NCBI GenBank assembly: GCA_000634415.1
Contig: JFNH01000098.1
Span: forward strand, 62,001-126,000
DNA length: 64,000 nucleotides
Reading direction: 5' to 3'
Source: Prochlorococcus sp. scB245a_519A13
GTDB taxonomy: Bacteria > Cyanobacteriota > Cyanobacteriia > PCC-6307 > Cyanobiaceae
Position numbers and translations under genes: made by a program. Shown here piece by piece: positions 10,261 through 21,850 of this stretch (the stretch's first letter is position 1; the number at the start of each line of letters is the position of its first letter). The notes under the pieces are model-generated. The model had not been told where the DNA came from. It ran no database searches and saw nothing but the letters and a program-made list of their open reading frames with translations.

Positions 10261-12057
10261 ATGTCATCTTCGATAAAAGAAATTAGAAATGTTGCAATTA
10301 TTGCTCACGTAGATCATGGGAAGACAACTCTTGTAGATGCATTGTTATCTCAATCAGGAATATTTAGAGACAATGAAGTTATCCCTACATGTGTAATGGA
10401 TTCAAATGATCTTGAAAGAGAAAGGGGGATAACAATTCTCTCAAAAAATACTGCAGTTAACTACAAAGATACCAGAATTAATATTATCGATACACCTGGC
10501 CATGCTGATTTTGGAGGAGAAGTTGAAAGGGTTTTGGGAATGGTTGATGGTTGTCTGCTTATTGTTGATGCAAATGAGGGACCTATGCCTCAAACAAGAT
10601 TTGTTTTAAAAAAAGCATTAGAAAAAGGACTTAGGCCTATAGTCTTTGTGAATAAAATTGATAGACCACGAGTAGTACCAGAAATAGCAATTGATAAGGT
10701 CCTTGATTTGTTTTTGGAGTTAGGTGCTGATGATGATCAATGTGATTTCCCTTATCTTTTTGGGAGTGGCTTATCTGGTTTCGCAAAGGAAGAGATGGAA
10801 TCTAATAGTGACAATATGATGCCTCTTTTTGAAGCTATTATTAGACACGTTCCTCCTCCAGTAGGTGATTCTAATAAGCCTCTTCAGCTGCAAATAACTA
10901 CTTTGGACTATTCTGATTTCTTAGGCAGAATAGTAATTGGGAAGATCCACAATGGAACTATAAAAAATGGCCAACAGGCTAGTTTAATTAAAGAAAACGG
11001 AAAAACTATTAAAGGTAAGGTTAGTAAGCTTTTAGGATTTGAAGGATTACAAAGAATTGATATAAATGAAGCATTTGCAGGTGATATTGTTGCTGTTTCT
11101 GGTTTCGATGACGTCAATATTGGTGAGACCATAGCATGTCCTGATTCTCCTCATCCTCTTCCATTAATCAAAGTTGATGAACCTACATTAAATATGACAT
11201 TTGTTGTAAATGATTCACCATTCGCGGGTAAGGAAGGGAAATTTGTTACTAGTAGACAATTAAAAAATAGATTGGAGAGAGAACTTTTAACAAATGTTGC
11301 CCTGAGAGTAGAAGAAACTGATTCTCCTGATAGGTTCTCAGTTTCAGGAAGAGGAGAATTACATCTAGGGATATTGATTGAAACTATGAGAAGAGAGGGT
11401 TTTGAGTTTCAAATCTCACAGCCTCAAGTAATTTTTAGAGAAATTGATAATGTTGAATGTGAGCCTATAGAGACTTTGGTTTTAGATGTACCTGAAGTAT
11501 CTGTGGGTTCTTGCATCGAAAAACTTGGATCTAGAAAGGCAGAGATGAAAAACATGCAGACAAGTTCAGATGGTAGAACTCAATTAGAATTTCTAGTGCC
11601 ATCAAGAGGATTAATTGGATTTCGCGGGGAGTTTGTAAGGATAACCAGAGGCGAAGGTATTATGAGCCATTCGTTTTATGAATATAAACCTAAAACAGGA
11701 GACTTTGAAACCAGAAGGAATGGTGTTCTTATAGCTTTTGAGGAAGGTGTAGCCACATTTTATGCTTTAAAGAATGCTGAAGATAGGGGAGTATATTTCA
11801 TTAAACCTGGAGTTAAAGTTTATAAAGGAATGATAATTGGTGAGAATAATCGACCTCAAGATCTTGAGTTGAATATATGTAAAACTAAGCAGTTGACTAA
11901 TATGAGATCTGCAGGGGCAGAAGAACTTGATACTTTGCAGTCACCTGTGGATATTACCCTTGAAAGAGCACTCGAATACATTGGTCCAGATGAAATGCTA
12001 GAGGTCACACCGGATTCAATAAGAATGAGAAAAATAAATAAAAAGAAAAAAAATTAG
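10261..12057 (+). CDS. typA: GTP-binding protein TypA/BipA
   Basis: [37 protein letters not shown]. Confidence 0.97.
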   Translation: MSSSIKEIRNVAIIAHVDHGKTTLVDALLSQSGIFRDNEVIPTCVMDSNDLERERGITILSKNTAVNYKDTRINIIDTPGHADFGGEVERVLGMVDGCLLIVDANEGPMPQTRFVLKKALEKGLRPIVFVNKIDRPRVVPEIAIDKVLDLFLELGADDDQCDFPYLFGSGLSGFAKEEMESNSDNMMPLFEAIIRHVPPPVGDSNKPLQLQITTLDYSDFLGRIVIGKIHNGTIKNGQQASLIKENGKTIKGKVSKLLGFEGLQRIDINEAFAGDIVAVSGFDDVNIGETIACPDSPHPLPLIKVDEPTLNMTFVVNDSPFAGKEGKFVTSRQLKNRLERELLTNVALRVEETDSPDRFSVSGRGELHLGILIETMRREGFEFQISQPQVIFREIDNVECEPIETLVLDVPEVSVGSCIEKLGSRKAEMKNMQTSSDGRTQLEFLVPSRGLIGFRGEFVRITRGEGIMSHSFYEYKPKTGDFETRRNGVLIAFEEGVATFYALKNAEDRGVYFIKPGVKVYKGMIIGENNRPQDLELNICKTKQLTNMRSAGAEELDTLQSPVDITLERALEYIGPDEMLEVTPDSIRMRKINKKKKN

Positions 12058-12068
12058 TAATTGCTTTA

Positions 12069-12437
12069 ATGAACGAAGAAAGTGCAAAAAGTTTTCAAGA
12101 TTCCCTTTTTACAGCTTTAACTCTTTTTAATAATCATGAATGGTACGAGGCTCATGATGCTTTTGAAGAAATATGGAATTCCGTAGATGGTGACGAAAGA
12201 CAAGTTATCCAAGGAATTTTACAAGTATCTGTTTCTCAGTTTCACTTAAGTAAAGGTAATTTAAATGGAGCTACTATTTTGCTTGGAGAGGGTTTAGGCA
12301 GAATAAAAACTAGAACCAAGATTGATTTAGGGATTGATCTTGAATCCTTCTGCCAATGTTTGGAAGATTTATTGAGGAAATTACAATATAAAGAACTATT
12401 AAACGAGAACGATAAGCCTTTTTTGAAACTTCTTTGA
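12069..12437 (+). CDS. DUF309 family protein
   Basis: NHEWYEAHDAFEEIW typical of DUF309. Confidence 0.8.
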   Translation: MNEESAKSFQDSLFTALTLFNNHEWYEAHDAFEEIWNSVDGDERQVIQGILQVSVSQFHLSKGNLNGATILLGEGLGRIKTRTKIDLGIDLESFCQCLEDLLRKLQYKELLNENDKPFLKLL

Positions 12438-12540
12438 TAAATATGAATATTATGAATATATCTTTATCTTCAATGAAATTATTATTTTCTATCCCAATTT
12501 TTTTTCAAGAAAGTAAGAAAACTAATCGATCTCAAGGAAA

Positions 12541-13269
12541 ATGAACCTAAATATTCATAATGTATCCCTTTCAATTAAAGGAAGATTAATTGTAAATGAT
12601 GTTTCCATAATCGTTAATCCAGGGGAAGTTGTAGGTTTGATGGGACCTAATGGTGCTGGGAAAACTACAACTTTTAATCTTGCAGTTGGGAATATAAAAC
12701 CAGATAAAGGTGTAATTTTAATGAATGGGAAAAATATAACCAATCTTCCTCTACCAATTAGATCAAGACTTGGGTTAGGGTACTTAACTCAGGAAGCGAG
12801 TATTTTTAGAGACCTCACAGTTAAGGATAATATAGATTTGGCTTTACAAAATTCATCTTATGGTATAGCAGCGATAAGAAATAGAAGAGAACAATTAATT
12901 AATGAATTTAATTTGAATAACTTTGTAGATAATTATGGTTATCAACTTTCAGGAGGAGAGAGGAGGAGGTGTGAGATAGCTAGAGCTCTCACTGTAGGCA
13001 GAAAAGGGCCTAAATATTTGTTATTAGACGAACCTTTTGCTGGGATCGATCCTCTAGCTGTTAATGATCTAAAGAAACTAATTCTTAAATTAAGTAGTGA
13101 TGGGGTGGGGATTCTCATTACAGACCATAATGTAAGGGAAACCCTTCTTATTACTAACAAATCATATGTATTAAGTGAAGGAAAAATTTTAGCTAGAGGT
13201 TCATCAAGTGAATTGGCTGATAATCCAATAGTCAAGAAGTATTATTTAGGAGATAATTTCAAACTTTGA
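12541..13269 (+). CDS. lptB: LPS export ABC transporter ATP-binding protein
   Basis: GPNGAGKTT, LSGGERRR, LLDEPFAGIDP. Confidence 0.92.
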   Translation: MNLNIHNVSLSIKGRLIVNDVSIIVNPGEVVGLMGPNGAGKTTTFNLAVGNIKPDKGVILMNGKNITNLPLPIRSRLGLGYLTQEASIFRDLTVKDNIDLALQNSSYGIAAIRNRREQLINEFNLNNFVDNYGYQLSGGERRRCEIARALTVGRKGPKYLLLDEPFAGIDPLAVNDLKKLILKLSSDGVGILITDHNVRETLLITNKSYVLSEGKILARGSSSELADNPIVKKYYLGDNFKL

Positions 13270-13378
13270 AATGCTTTTTTTAAAAAAAAACTTTATTATT
13301 AAATATTTACTCATATAAGGATGATTTTAATTATTATTTATTTGTCATTGAATATTAGAACTTGAGAAATTTCTAGAA

Positions 13379-14308
13379 ATGATACTAGATAATTTTTTTA
13401 AAAATTTAATATATGAACCGGTTTCAGTTTTAGGTATATTGGTTTTTTATTTTTTATTAATTAACTTACCAATTTCTTTGGGTGCAGTTTTTAGAAAGAA
13501 GTCTTCCTCAGCTGTAAGACTTATTACGATTTTAGTGAACTTATTAATAACATTACAATTAATTTCTAGGTGGTCAATTTCTGGACATTTTCCTATTAGC
13601 AATTTGTATGAATCTCTTTATTTCCTTACTTGGGGTATCACATTAGGTCAACTATTGGTTGAAAGAGAATACCAATCTCCAATAATTCCCTCAATTGCCA
13701 TACCTATTGAGTTACTGACTGTGGCTTTTGCTTGTTTTGTTTTACCTGAGGATTTGAAATTATCATCCAACTTAGTTCCCGCTTTAAGGTCTAGTTGGTT
13801 AGTGATGCATGTTAGCGTCGTAATGCTTAGTTATGCAGCATTAATAATAGGTTCCTTACTTTCAATGACTGTTTTATTTATTAATAAAAATAAGCCGCTT
13901 CAAATCAGAAGTAGTTCTACAGGTATAGGAGGATTTAAACTTTCAAATAACTATCCTGTAAATGATTTAGTTGGACCTATTGAATTTTCTCATTCAGAAG
14001 AATTAGATACATTAAGTTATCGTTCTATATTAGTAGGGTTTGTTCTTTTGACTCTCGGTTTAATTTCAGGTGCAGTTTGGGCTAATGAGGCCTGGGGCAC
14101 ATGGTGGAGTTGGGATCCAAAAGAAACATGGGCATTTATCTCATGGTTGTTTTATGCTGCTTATCTGCATATGAGAATAAGCAAGGGTTGGCAAGGACGC
14201 AAACCAGCATTATTAGCATCTACAGGCTTTTTAGTGGTTTTAGTATGTTATTTAGGAGTTAATTTCTTAGGAATAGGGTTACATAGTTATGGCTGGATAT
14301 TTGGGTGA
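13379..14308 (+). CDS. ccsA: cytochrome c biogenesis protein CcsA (ResC-like)
   Basis: Multi-TM; WANEAWGTWWSWDPKETWAFISWLFYAAYLH heme-handling motif. Confidence 0.95.
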   Translation: MILDNFFKNLIYEPVSVLGILVFYFLLINLPISLGAVFRKKSSSAVRLITILVNLLITLQLISRWSISGHFPISNLYESLYFLTWGITLGQLLVEREYQSPIIPSIAIPIELLTVAFACFVLPEDLKLSSNLVPALRSSWLVMHVSVVMLSYAALIIGSLLSMTVLFINKNKPLQIRSSSTGIGGFKLSNNYPVNDLVGPIEFSHSEELDTLSYRSILVGFVLLTLGLISGAVWANEAWGTWWSWDPKETWAFISWLFYAAYLHMRISKGWQGRKPALLASTGFLVVLVCYLGVNFLGIGLHSYGWIFG

Positions 14309-14329
14309 TTTGTTAATCTCCCAGAATAT

Positions 14330-15088
14330 TTATTGAGGTTCAGAAAGAACATTCCCCTTTTGAGCTTCTTGTGCAACTTTTCTCAAATCATCACATCCCT
14401 CTTTTAATGTTGAGTATGCAAACATTCCACTACCTGCAATAAAACAATTAGCTCCAGCATCTGCACATTGTGAAATAGTCCAATTTGCTTTTATTCCCCC
14501 ATCAACTTCAATGTCGACATTTAAGTTTTTTTCGATAATAAAGTTTCTTATTTCTCTTATTTTATTAAGCATTGTTGGTATATAAGCTTGTCCACCAAAG
14601 CCTGGATTAACTGTCATAACTAAAACATGATCAACCATATCCATAATGTTTTTAATCATTTCAAAAGGAGTATGAGGGTTTAATGCAACAGAAGGAGATC
14701 CTCCCAAATCTCTAATTCTTCCGAGAACTCTATGCAAATGAATATTTGCTTCGGCATGAGCTATTACTACTCCTGGTTCACCATTGGTTCCCTTTGTAGC
14801 GTTTACATAAGATTCAAGCATGGTTTCACAGTTGTATTGACTCACCATTAATTGAGTTTCAAAAGGGACATTGCAATATTTCCTGCATGCTGCAATCATT
14901 TCAGGACCAAATGTAAGATTTGGCACGAAATTTCCATCCATTACATCAAATTGAATTCTATCTACCCCAGCTTCCTCGAGCTCTTTTACACATGCCCCCA
15001 TATTTGCCCAATCTGCTGGTAAAACTGAAGGAATTATTTGGATTGGTCTATTAACACCAGTTAAAATTGTTTGATTTGACTCAGTCAT
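14330..15088 (-). CDS. rpe: ribulose-phosphate 3-epimerase
   Basis: PSVLPADWANMG, DVMDGNFVPNLTFGP, VNPGFGGQ. Confidence 0.97.
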   Translation of the reverse strand: MTESNQTILTGVNRPIQIIPSVLPADWANMGACVKELEEAGVDRIQFDVMDGNFVPNLTFGPEMIAACRKYCNVPFETQLMVSQYNCETMLESYVNATKGTNGEPGVVIAHAEANIHLHRVLGRIRDLGGSPSVALNPHTPFEMIKNIMDMVDHVLVMTVNPGFGGQAYIPTMLNKIREIRNFIIEKNLNVDIEVDGGIKANWTISQCADAGANCFIAGSGMFAYSTLKEGCDDLRKVAQEAQKGNVLSEPQ

Positions 15089-15207
15089 TTAATTTTTAAA
15101 ATATTTAATAAAGATACTATATTTAGTTGTTTATTCCTAATTTCAAGTCACGGCCTGATAAAGTATCACCTGTAAAGAGTTAAAAAAAGCTTACTAGCAT
15201 AATAATT

Positions 15208-15234
15208 CTCATAAAAAATGACATTTTTTATGAG
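15208..15234. promoter_or_regulatory. 27-bp near-perfect palindrome CTCATAAAAAATG-A-CATTTTTTATGAG upstream of glpX
   Basis: 13-bp perfect inverted repeat around 1 nt, read directly from sequence; ends 41 nt before the glpX start. Confidence 0.6.
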
Positions 15235-15275
15235 ATCATACTCAAAACCATTAAGAAAATCCTCAAAATTTAATT

Positions 15276-16277
15276 GTGAATCAAACTTTAATTCAAGAAA
15301 TTCTCGAAGTTGTCGAGCAAGCAGCTATTGCCTCAGCTAAACTAACAGGACTTGGTCAAAAAGATGAAGCTGATGCTGCAGCTGTCGAAGCAATGAGATT
15401 GCGAATGGGCAAAATTGAAATGAAAGGGAAAATTGTTATTGGAGAAGGTGAAAGAGATGAAGCACCTATGCTTTATATAGGTGAAGAGGTTGGTAGTGGA
15501 AATGGCCCAGGGGTTGATTTTGCAGTAGATCCTTGTGAAGGAACAAATCTTTGTGCGAATAATCAAAGAGGTTCTATGGCGGTTTTAGCTGCCTCTGATA
15601 CAGGTGGTCTTTTCAATGCGCCTGATTTTTATATGAATAAATTAGCAGCTCCTCCTGCGGCTAAAGGTAAAGTGGATATTAGAAATTCAGCTACTGAAAA
15701 CTTGAAGATACTAAGTGATTGCTTGGGTCTTTCTATTGATGAGCTTACTGTAGTTGTAATGGATAGAACTAGGCATAAAGATTTAATTAAAGAGATTCGA
15801 GGATGTGGTGCAAAAGTACAACCGATTTCTGATGGTGATGTTCAAGCTGCGATTGCATGTGGTTTTGCAGGTACTGGAACACATTGCTTGATGGGTATAG
15901 GTGCAGCCCCAGAGGGTGTTATTTCAGCTGCTGCAATGAGAGCTCTCGGCGGACACTTTCAAGGACAACTAGTTTATGATCCAACAATCGCTCAAACTTC
16001 TGAATGGGCTGATTACACAAAAGAAGGAAATATAAAACGTCTTAATGAAATGGGCATAACAGATATAGATAAAATCTATGAAGCGAATGAATTGGCATCG
16101 GGAGAAAACGTTGTTTTCGCTGGAAGTGGAATAACTGATGGATTATTATTTGACGGAGTTAAATTTGAAAGGGATTGTGTTAGAACAAGTAGTCTAGTTA
16201 TTAGTACATTAGATAGTACTGCAAGGTTCACAAATACTGTCCATATAAAAGATGGTGCTAAGAGTATCAGCCTTTAA
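15276..16277 (+). CDS. glpX: fructose-1,6-/sedoheptulose-1,7-bisphosphatase class II (GlpX type)
   Basis: [30 protein letters not shown]. Confidence 0.95.
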   Translation: MNQTLIQEILEVVEQAAIASAKLTGLGQKDEADAAAVEAMRLRMGKIEMKGKIVIGEGERDEAPMLYIGEEVGSGNGPGVDFAVDPCEGTNLCANNQRGSMAVLAASDTGGLFNAPDFYMNKLAAPPAAKGKVDIRNSATENLKILSDCLGLSIDELTVVVMDRTRHKDLIKEIRGCGAKVQPISDGDVQAAIACGFAGTGTHCLMGIGAAPEGVISAAAMRALGGHFQGQLVYDPTIAQTSEWADYTKEGNIKRLNEMGITDIDKIYEANELASGENVVFAGSGITDGLLFDGVKFERDCVRTSSLVISTLDSTARFTNTVHIKDGAKSISL

Positions 16278-16295
16278 AAATTCACTTTTGATTTT

Positions 16296-17606
16296 ATGCA
16301 TATTGTTGTCGTCGGACTGAGTCATCGCACGGCACCTGTCGAAGTGCGTGAGAAGTTAAGTATTCCTGACCAATCCATAACAGACTCATTGAAAGCATTA
16401 AAAGCTTTTTCTGATGTATTAGAAGTGTCAATTTTAAGTACTTGTAATAGGCTGGAAATATATGCGCTTGTAAAGGATAAAAATACTGGAATTTCATCTA
16501 TTAAAGAATTTATATCAGAATATTCTGGAATTATTTTTGAAGATTTAAATCCACATCTTTTTTGTTTTAGACAGGAAGAAGCAGTTTTGCATTTGATGAA
16601 AGTCTCGGCAGGACTAGATAGCCTCGTTTTAGGGGAAGGACAAATCCTTTCGCAGGTAAAAAAAATGATGAGATTAGGCCAAGAGAATCAATCTACTGGA
16701 CCAATTCTTAATAGATTATTAACTCAATCAGTTAGTACAGGTAAAAAAGTAAGATCCGAAACAAATTTAGGAACTGGGGCTGTGTCAATCAGTTCAGCAG
16801 CCGTAGAACTAGCTCAACTAAAAATTGGACAAGAAAAGGGTTTTGATACTCTTGTAAGTTTGGAATCAGAGAACGTTCTTGTTGTTGGCGCCGGACGAAT
16901 GAGTAGGCTTTTAATAACTCATTTAAAATCAAAAGGATGTCATAAACTTATCCTCTTAAATAGGAATATTGATAGAGCATTAAATCTTGCTAAAGACTTC
17001 CCTGACTTAGAGATTGTTTGTAAAGGGTTAAACGAATTAGAAGAAAACATATCATTATCATCGCTTGTCTTCACCAGTACGGCTTCTGAAGAGCCAATTA
17101 TTGATCTAACAAAAATTGAAAAAATAAATTTGAGTAATAGACTTAAATTTATTGATATTGGTGTACCGAGAAATATATCTAATGATGTCAAAAAACATGA
17201 ATTTGTAAAATCATTTGATGTTGATGACTTACAAGAGGTCGTTTCAAGAAATCAAGAATTTAGACAGAAAATAGCAAAGGAAGCGGAATCTTTAGTAGAA
17301 GAAGAAAGGATCATTTTTCTAGAATGGTGGGCAAGTTTAGAGGCCGTTCCAGTAATTAATAAACTTAGATCAGATTTGGAGTTAATTAGAAAAGAGGAAT
17401 TGCAAAAAGCACTTAGCAGAATGGGACCAGATTTTTCGGCTCGAGAAAGAAAAGTTGTGGAAGCTCTGACTAAAGGAATAATTAATAAAATACTTCATAC
17501 GCCGGTCACCAAGTTGAGAAGTCCTCAATCAAGAGAAGAAAGACAAGTTTCTTTGAAAATCGTTGAAAAATTGTTTTCTTTGGTAGAAGAGGATAAAAAT
17601 AACTAA
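16296..17606 (+). CDS. hemA: glutamyl-tRNA reductase
   Basis: GLSHRTAPVEVREKL, STCNRLEIYA, GEGQILSQVK. Confidence 0.97.
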   Translation: MHIVVVGLSHRTAPVEVREKLSIPDQSITDSLKALKAFSDVLEVSILSTCNRLEIYALVKDKNTGISSIKEFISEYSGIIFEDLNPHLFCFRQEEAVLHLMKVSAGLDSLVLGEGQILSQVKKMMRLGQENQSTGPILNRLLTQSVSTGKKVRSETNLGTGAVSISSAAVELAQLKIGQEKGFDTLVSLESENVLVVGAGRMSRLLITHLKSKGCHKLILLNRNIDRALNLAKDFPDLEIVCKGLNELEENISLSSLVFTSTASEEPIIDLTKIEKINLSNRLKFIDIGVPRNISNDVKKHEFVKSFDVDDLQEVVSRNQEFRQKIAKEAESLVEEERIIFLEWWASLEAVPVINKLRSDLELIRKEELQKALSRMGPDFSARERKVVEALTKGIINKILHTPVTKLRSPQSREERQVSLKIVEKLFSLVEEDKNN

Positions 17607-17736
17607 CTTTTTCCGATTTATATTAAGTTTTTCCAGTGATTTATCGAAAAACCTTTGTAAACTGACCATTTGTATTTCTAAATATGCCCATAATCAGTTA
17701 CTTTAAGTAGTTGTATATCTACCTCCATTAGATTGA

Positions 17737-19032
17737 ATGAAGCGTGTGTTGGCCATAATCCTCGGAGGAGGAAAAGGTTCTAGACTTTACCCTCTAACAA
17801 AAATGAGGGCTAAACCTGCTGTGCCATTGGCAGGTAAGTATCGTTTGATAGATATTCCGATTAGTAATTGTATAAATTCAGGCATCGAAAAAATGTACGT
17901 ATTGACCCAGTTTAATAGTGCATCTCTTAATAGACATATAGGAAGAACCTATAATTTAAATGGCCCTTTTGGCCAAGGATTTGTGGAAGTTTTAGCTGCA
18001 CAACAGACTCCTGATAGTCCAAAGTGGTTTGAAGGTACTGCTGATGCTGTAAGAAAATACCAATGGTTATTTCAAGAATGGGATGTTGATGAATATTTAA
18101 TATTGTCAGGTGATCAACTGTACAGGATGGACTATAGTTTATTTGTTCAACATCATAGAGATAATGGTGCTGATTTAACTGTTGCAGCTTTGCCTGTTGA
18201 TGAAGCTCAAGCAGAAGGTTTCGGCCTAATGAGAACCGATGATGTTGGAAATATAAAAGAATTTAGTGAAAAGCCTACTGGAGAGAAATTGAAGGCTATG
18301 GCAGTAGATACTTCAAAATTTGGATTAAGTAAGGAGTCAGCTGCCGAAAAACCATATCTAGCCTCTATGGGGATTTATGTTTTTAGCAGAAATACTCTCT
18401 TCGATCTTCTAAATAAATTTCCTAATTATACGGATTTTGGTAAGGACATAATTCCAGAAGCCCTCAATAGAGGCGATACTCTTAAAAGTTATGTATTCGA
18501 TGATTATTGGGAAGATATCGGCACAATTGGGGCATTCTTTGAGTCAAACCTTGCATTGACTGAGCAACCAAAACCTCCATTTAGTTTTTATGATGAGAAA
18601 TTCCCAATTTATACTAGACCTAGATTTTTACCCCCTTCTAAACTTGTAGATGCTCAAATTACTGATTCAATTGTTTGTGAAGGCACAATCTTGAAGTCAT
18701 GCAGTATTTTACATTGTGTTTTAGGTGTAAGAAGCAGGATTGAAAGTGACTCGGTTCTTGAGGATACTCTTGTTATGGGAGCAGATTTCTTTGAATCCCC
18801 TGAAGAGAGGATTGAATTAAGAAAAGGGGGCGGAACGCCTCTTGGAGTAGGTGAAGGCACTACTGTAAAAAGAGCAATTCTTGATAAGAATACAAGAATT
18901 GGCGATAATGTCGTGATCATTAATAAAGATCGAGTAGAAGAAGCAGATAAACCAGAATTAGGCTTTTATATCAGAAATGGAATTGTTGTAGTAGTTAAAA
19001 ATGCAACTATTGCAAACGGAACTGTTATTTAA
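17737..19032 (+). CDS. glgC: glucose-1-phosphate adenylyltransferase
   Basis: [42 protein letters not shown]. Confidence 0.98.
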   Translation: MKRVLAIILGGGKGSRLYPLTKMRAKPAVPLAGKYRLIDIPISNCINSGIEKMYVLTQFNSASLNRHIGRTYNLNGPFGQGFVEVLAAQQTPDSPKWFEGTADAVRKYQWLFQEWDVDEYLILSGDQLYRMDYSLFVQHHRDNGADLTVAALPVDEAQAEGFGLMRTDDVGNIKEFSEKPTGEKLKAMAVDTSKFGLSKESAAEKPYLASMGIYVFSRNTLFDLLNKFPNYTDFGKDIIPEALNRGDTLKSYVFDDYWEDIGTIGAFFESNLALTEQPKPPFSFYDEKFPIYTRPRFLPPSKLVDAQITDSIVCEGTILKSCSILHCVLGVRSRIESDSVLEDTLVMGADFFESPEERIELRKGGGTPLGVGEGTTVKRAILDKNTRIGDNVVIINKDRVEEADKPELGFYIRNGIVVVVKNATIANGTVI

Positions 19033-19127
19033 TTCTTTTCCATCATTTTTCGCTGACATAAGTATTTTTTTTGAGCAATTTTGTTGAGTTGTAGGCAGAC
19101 TGTATTTATTGAGTTTTTTTATTTTTT

Positions 19128-20546
19128 ATGTCCAAGGCACATTTTGGTTTAATAGGTCTTGGTGTTATGGGCGAAAATTTAGTTCTTAACGCAGAGAGAA
19201 ATGGATTTTCTAGTGTAGTTTTTAATAGGACTTACTCAAAAACCGAAGAATTTTTACAAGGTCGTGGCCTAGGGAAGAATATAGAAGGAGCTGAAACTCT
19301 TCAAGAATTTGTTAATAAGCTAGAGAGACCTAGAAGAATTCTAATGATGGTTAAAGCTGGGTCCGCAACAGATGCTGTCATTGATAATATTTCTGGATAT
19401 CTCGAGGAAGGAGATTTATTAATAGATGGCGGCAACTCTCAATTTAAAGATACAGAAAGAAGGGTGAATACTCTTGAAAGTAAGAGTTTTGGATACATTG
19501 GAATGGGAGTTTCTGGAGGTGCCAAAGGAGCTCTAGAGGGTCCAAGTATGATGCCCGGTGGTACCAAGGCTTCATATGATGCAATAGAAAGCTTATTAAC
19601 AAAAATGGCTGCCAAAGTTGAAGACGGACCATGTGTTGCATATGTTGGACCAGGAGGCTCAGGTCATTTTGTGAAAACTGTTCATAACGGAATTGAATAT
19701 GGAATTGAACAAATACTTGCAGAAGCTTATGACCTTATGAAGAGAGTCAAAGGCATGAATGGACAGCAGATGTCTGAGGTATTTGGTATTTGGAATAATA
19801 CTGATGAATTAGCTTCTTATCTTGTTGAGATAACAGAGATTTGTCTAAATACAAAAGATGAGATAACTGGAGATGATGTCGTGGAAAAAATATTAGATAA
19901 AGCTGGCCAGAAAGGTACAGGGTTATGGACTGTTGTAAGTGCTCTAGAACTGGGGGTATCAGTACCAACTATTTATGCATCTTTAAATGCAAGGGTAATG
20001 AGTTCTTTGAAAGAGCAACGTAGTGAGATTGAAAAAACTATTCCATCTAAAGAGATAGAGGATTTTGATTTAGGAAATATATCAGATGGAATGAAACCTT
20101 TATTTGATGCTGTAGTCCTTGCCACAATTGCTAGCTATGCCCAAGGTATGGATATTTTAAGAGAAGCATCTGCAGTATATAACTATGGATTGAATATGCC
20201 GTCAATTGCTCAAATATGGAAAGGTGGTTGCATAATTAGATCAAAATTATTAAGTAAAATTCAAGATGCTTACAACAAAGACCCTAATCTAAAAAATTTA
20301 ATTTTTGATGATTGGTTCAATAATGCAATCGCGACAAGATTAGATAACTTAGCTAAAGTAGTTTCTTTATCTACAAAAGCAGGTATACCAGTACCATGCC
20401 TATCAAGTACTTTAGATTATTTGAATAGTTATAGAACCAATAGACTTCCTCAGAATCTTGTTCAGGCAATGAGAGACTGTTTTGGCTCTCATACATATGA
20501 AAGAATTGATAAGGAAGGTAGTTTTCATACTGAATGGATGAAATGA
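19128..20546 (+). CDS. gnd: 6-phosphogluconate dehydrogenase
   Basis: GLIGLGVMGENLVLNAERNGF, GGNSQFKDTERR, GPGGSGHFVKTVHNGIEYG. Confidence 0.97.
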   Translation: MSKAHFGLIGLGVMGENLVLNAERNGFSSVVFNRTYSKTEEFLQGRGLGKNIEGAETLQEFVNKLERPRRILMMVKAGSATDAVIDNISGYLEEGDLLIDGGNSQFKDTERRVNTLESKSFGYIGMGVSGGAKGALEGPSMMPGGTKASYDAIESLLTKMAAKVEDGPCVAYVGPGGSGHFVKTVHNGIEYGIEQILAEAYDLMKRVKGMNGQQMSEVFGIWNNTDELASYLVEITEICLNTKDEITGDDVVEKILDKAGQKGTGLWTVVSALELGVSVPTIYASLNARVMSSLKEQRSEIEKTIPSKEIEDFDLGNISDGMKPLFDAVVLATIASYAQGMDILREASAVYNYGLNMPSIAQIWKGGCIIRSKLLSKIQDAYNKDPNLKNLIFDDWFNNAIATRLDNLAKVVSLSTKAGIPVPCLSSTLDYLNSYRTNRLPQNLVQAMRDCFGSHTYERIDKEGSFHTEWMK

Positions 20547-21271
20547 TTGAAAAGGTTAAAAATGGATATACACTCTATATTTACAAAGACAAGTTAGAAC
20601 TATCCTCAGAAGTCTTTAAGTTTATTGAAAACCAAATTGTTCATATATTAACGAATAAAGAAAGATTCAAATTTTGTGTAAGTGGAGGCTCAACTCCTAA
20701 AGCTGTCTATAAGCTTTTATCAAAAAGTGATCTTAGATGGGATATGGTTGATGTCTTTTTAGGGGATGAAAGATGTGTTGATCCAAATTCAGAATTGAGT
20801 AACTCGTTAATGTTGAAGAATTCATTGTTAACTAATTTTGGATCTAAAGCTTTTTTTTATGAAATTTTCAATGATTTAAATGCTGATGATGAAGCTATAA
20901 AAAATCAATTTATTTCTAAATTATTTGAAAAATGCGGATCAAACCCTCCAACTTTTGATTTAACATTATTAGGTCTTGGAGACGATGGTCATACAGCCTC
21001 ACTATTTCCTTATCAAAAAAATAATAATGTAGATGATTTTGTTATTTTTAATGAGGGCAAAGGTTTAAAAAGAATTTCATTAACTCCAAAGGTTCTTTCA
21101 GCTTCTTCAAAGATAGTATTTTTAGTTTGTGGAGCTAATAAGAGAATTGCTCTTGAGAGGTTATTAAATGAAAAAGAGCCACCAGATAGAACCCCATCAA
21201 AATTAATAAAATCTATTAATCAAATTTCGATATTTTGCGATCAGGAATCAGCAAAAGAATTAGAAATTTAG
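20534..21271 (+). CDS. pgl: 6-phosphogluconolactonase
   Basis: SGGSTPKAVYKLL, LGDERCVDPNSELSN, LGLGDDGHTASLFP. Confidence 0.95.
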   Translation: MDEMIEKVKNGYTLYIYKDKLELSSEVFKFIENQIVHILTNKERFKFCVSGGSTPKAVYKLLSKSDLRWDMVDVFLGDERCVDPNSELSNSLMLKNSLLTNFGSKAFFYEIFNDLNADDEAIKNQFISKLFEKCGSNPPTFDLTLLGLGDDGHTASLFPYQKNNNVDDFVIFNEGKGLKRISLTPKVLSASSKIVFLVCGANKRIALERLLNEKEPPDRTPSKLIKSINQISIFCDQESAKELEI

Positions 21272-21301
21272 TTAAAGTCTATTAATAATTTAAATTATTT
21301 A

Positions 21302-21850
21302 ATGAGTAAGAAAAAATTTTTATTCCAGAAAAAGGAGTTCGATGGTTGGAAAACATTAAATGATACTGTTATGGGCGGATCAAGTTCAGCTATTTGTGAA
21401 ATTTCAAATTCGGGTTTGATATTAAAGGGTAATATTGTCGAGAAAGCAGGAGGATTTGTTAGTTGTAGATCTTCTATATATAAACCTTCTTTAAATGTAT
21501 CTGAGTATTCATCCTTTGAATTAAATATTGATGGACAAGGAAGAACTTTTAAATTTGCGGTCGCTTGTGAAGATGATCTACTAGGACTAACCGAATTTAT
21601 TCCGGGTGGACTTAGATGGATTAAATCATTCCCAACAAAAAAATTCGGGACAACAAATGTTCAAATTCCTTTTATTGAGCTAAAACCTTCAGTAAGAGCT
21701 AATAAAGTACGTTTCCCATTTAAATTCAAGCCATCTAAAATTAAAAGATTGCAACTACTACACTCTAAGTTCGGTGATGATGGATTACTTAATAATGAGT
21801 TTAAACAGGGTTCAATAAAAGTTTTAATTAAATCAATAAGTGTTATTTGA
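21302..21850 (+). CDS. CIA30-family protein
   Basis: WKTLNDTVMGGSSSA...FSPGGLRW-like CIA30 motifs. Confidence 0.75.
   Translation: MSKKKFLFQKKEFDGWKTLNDTVMGGSSSAICEISNSGLILKGNIVEKAGGFVSCRSSIYKPSLNVSEYSSFELNIDGQGRTFKFAVACEDDLLGLTEFIPGGLRWIKSFPTKKFGTTNVQIPFIELKPSVRANKVRFPFKFKPSKIKRLQLLHSKFGDDGLLNNEFKQGSIKVLIKSISVI

Noticed and set aside
13271-13292. T8/A9 run after lptB as a terminator
   Set aside because: Simple homopolymer pairing without GC stem; too weak in AT-rich DNA
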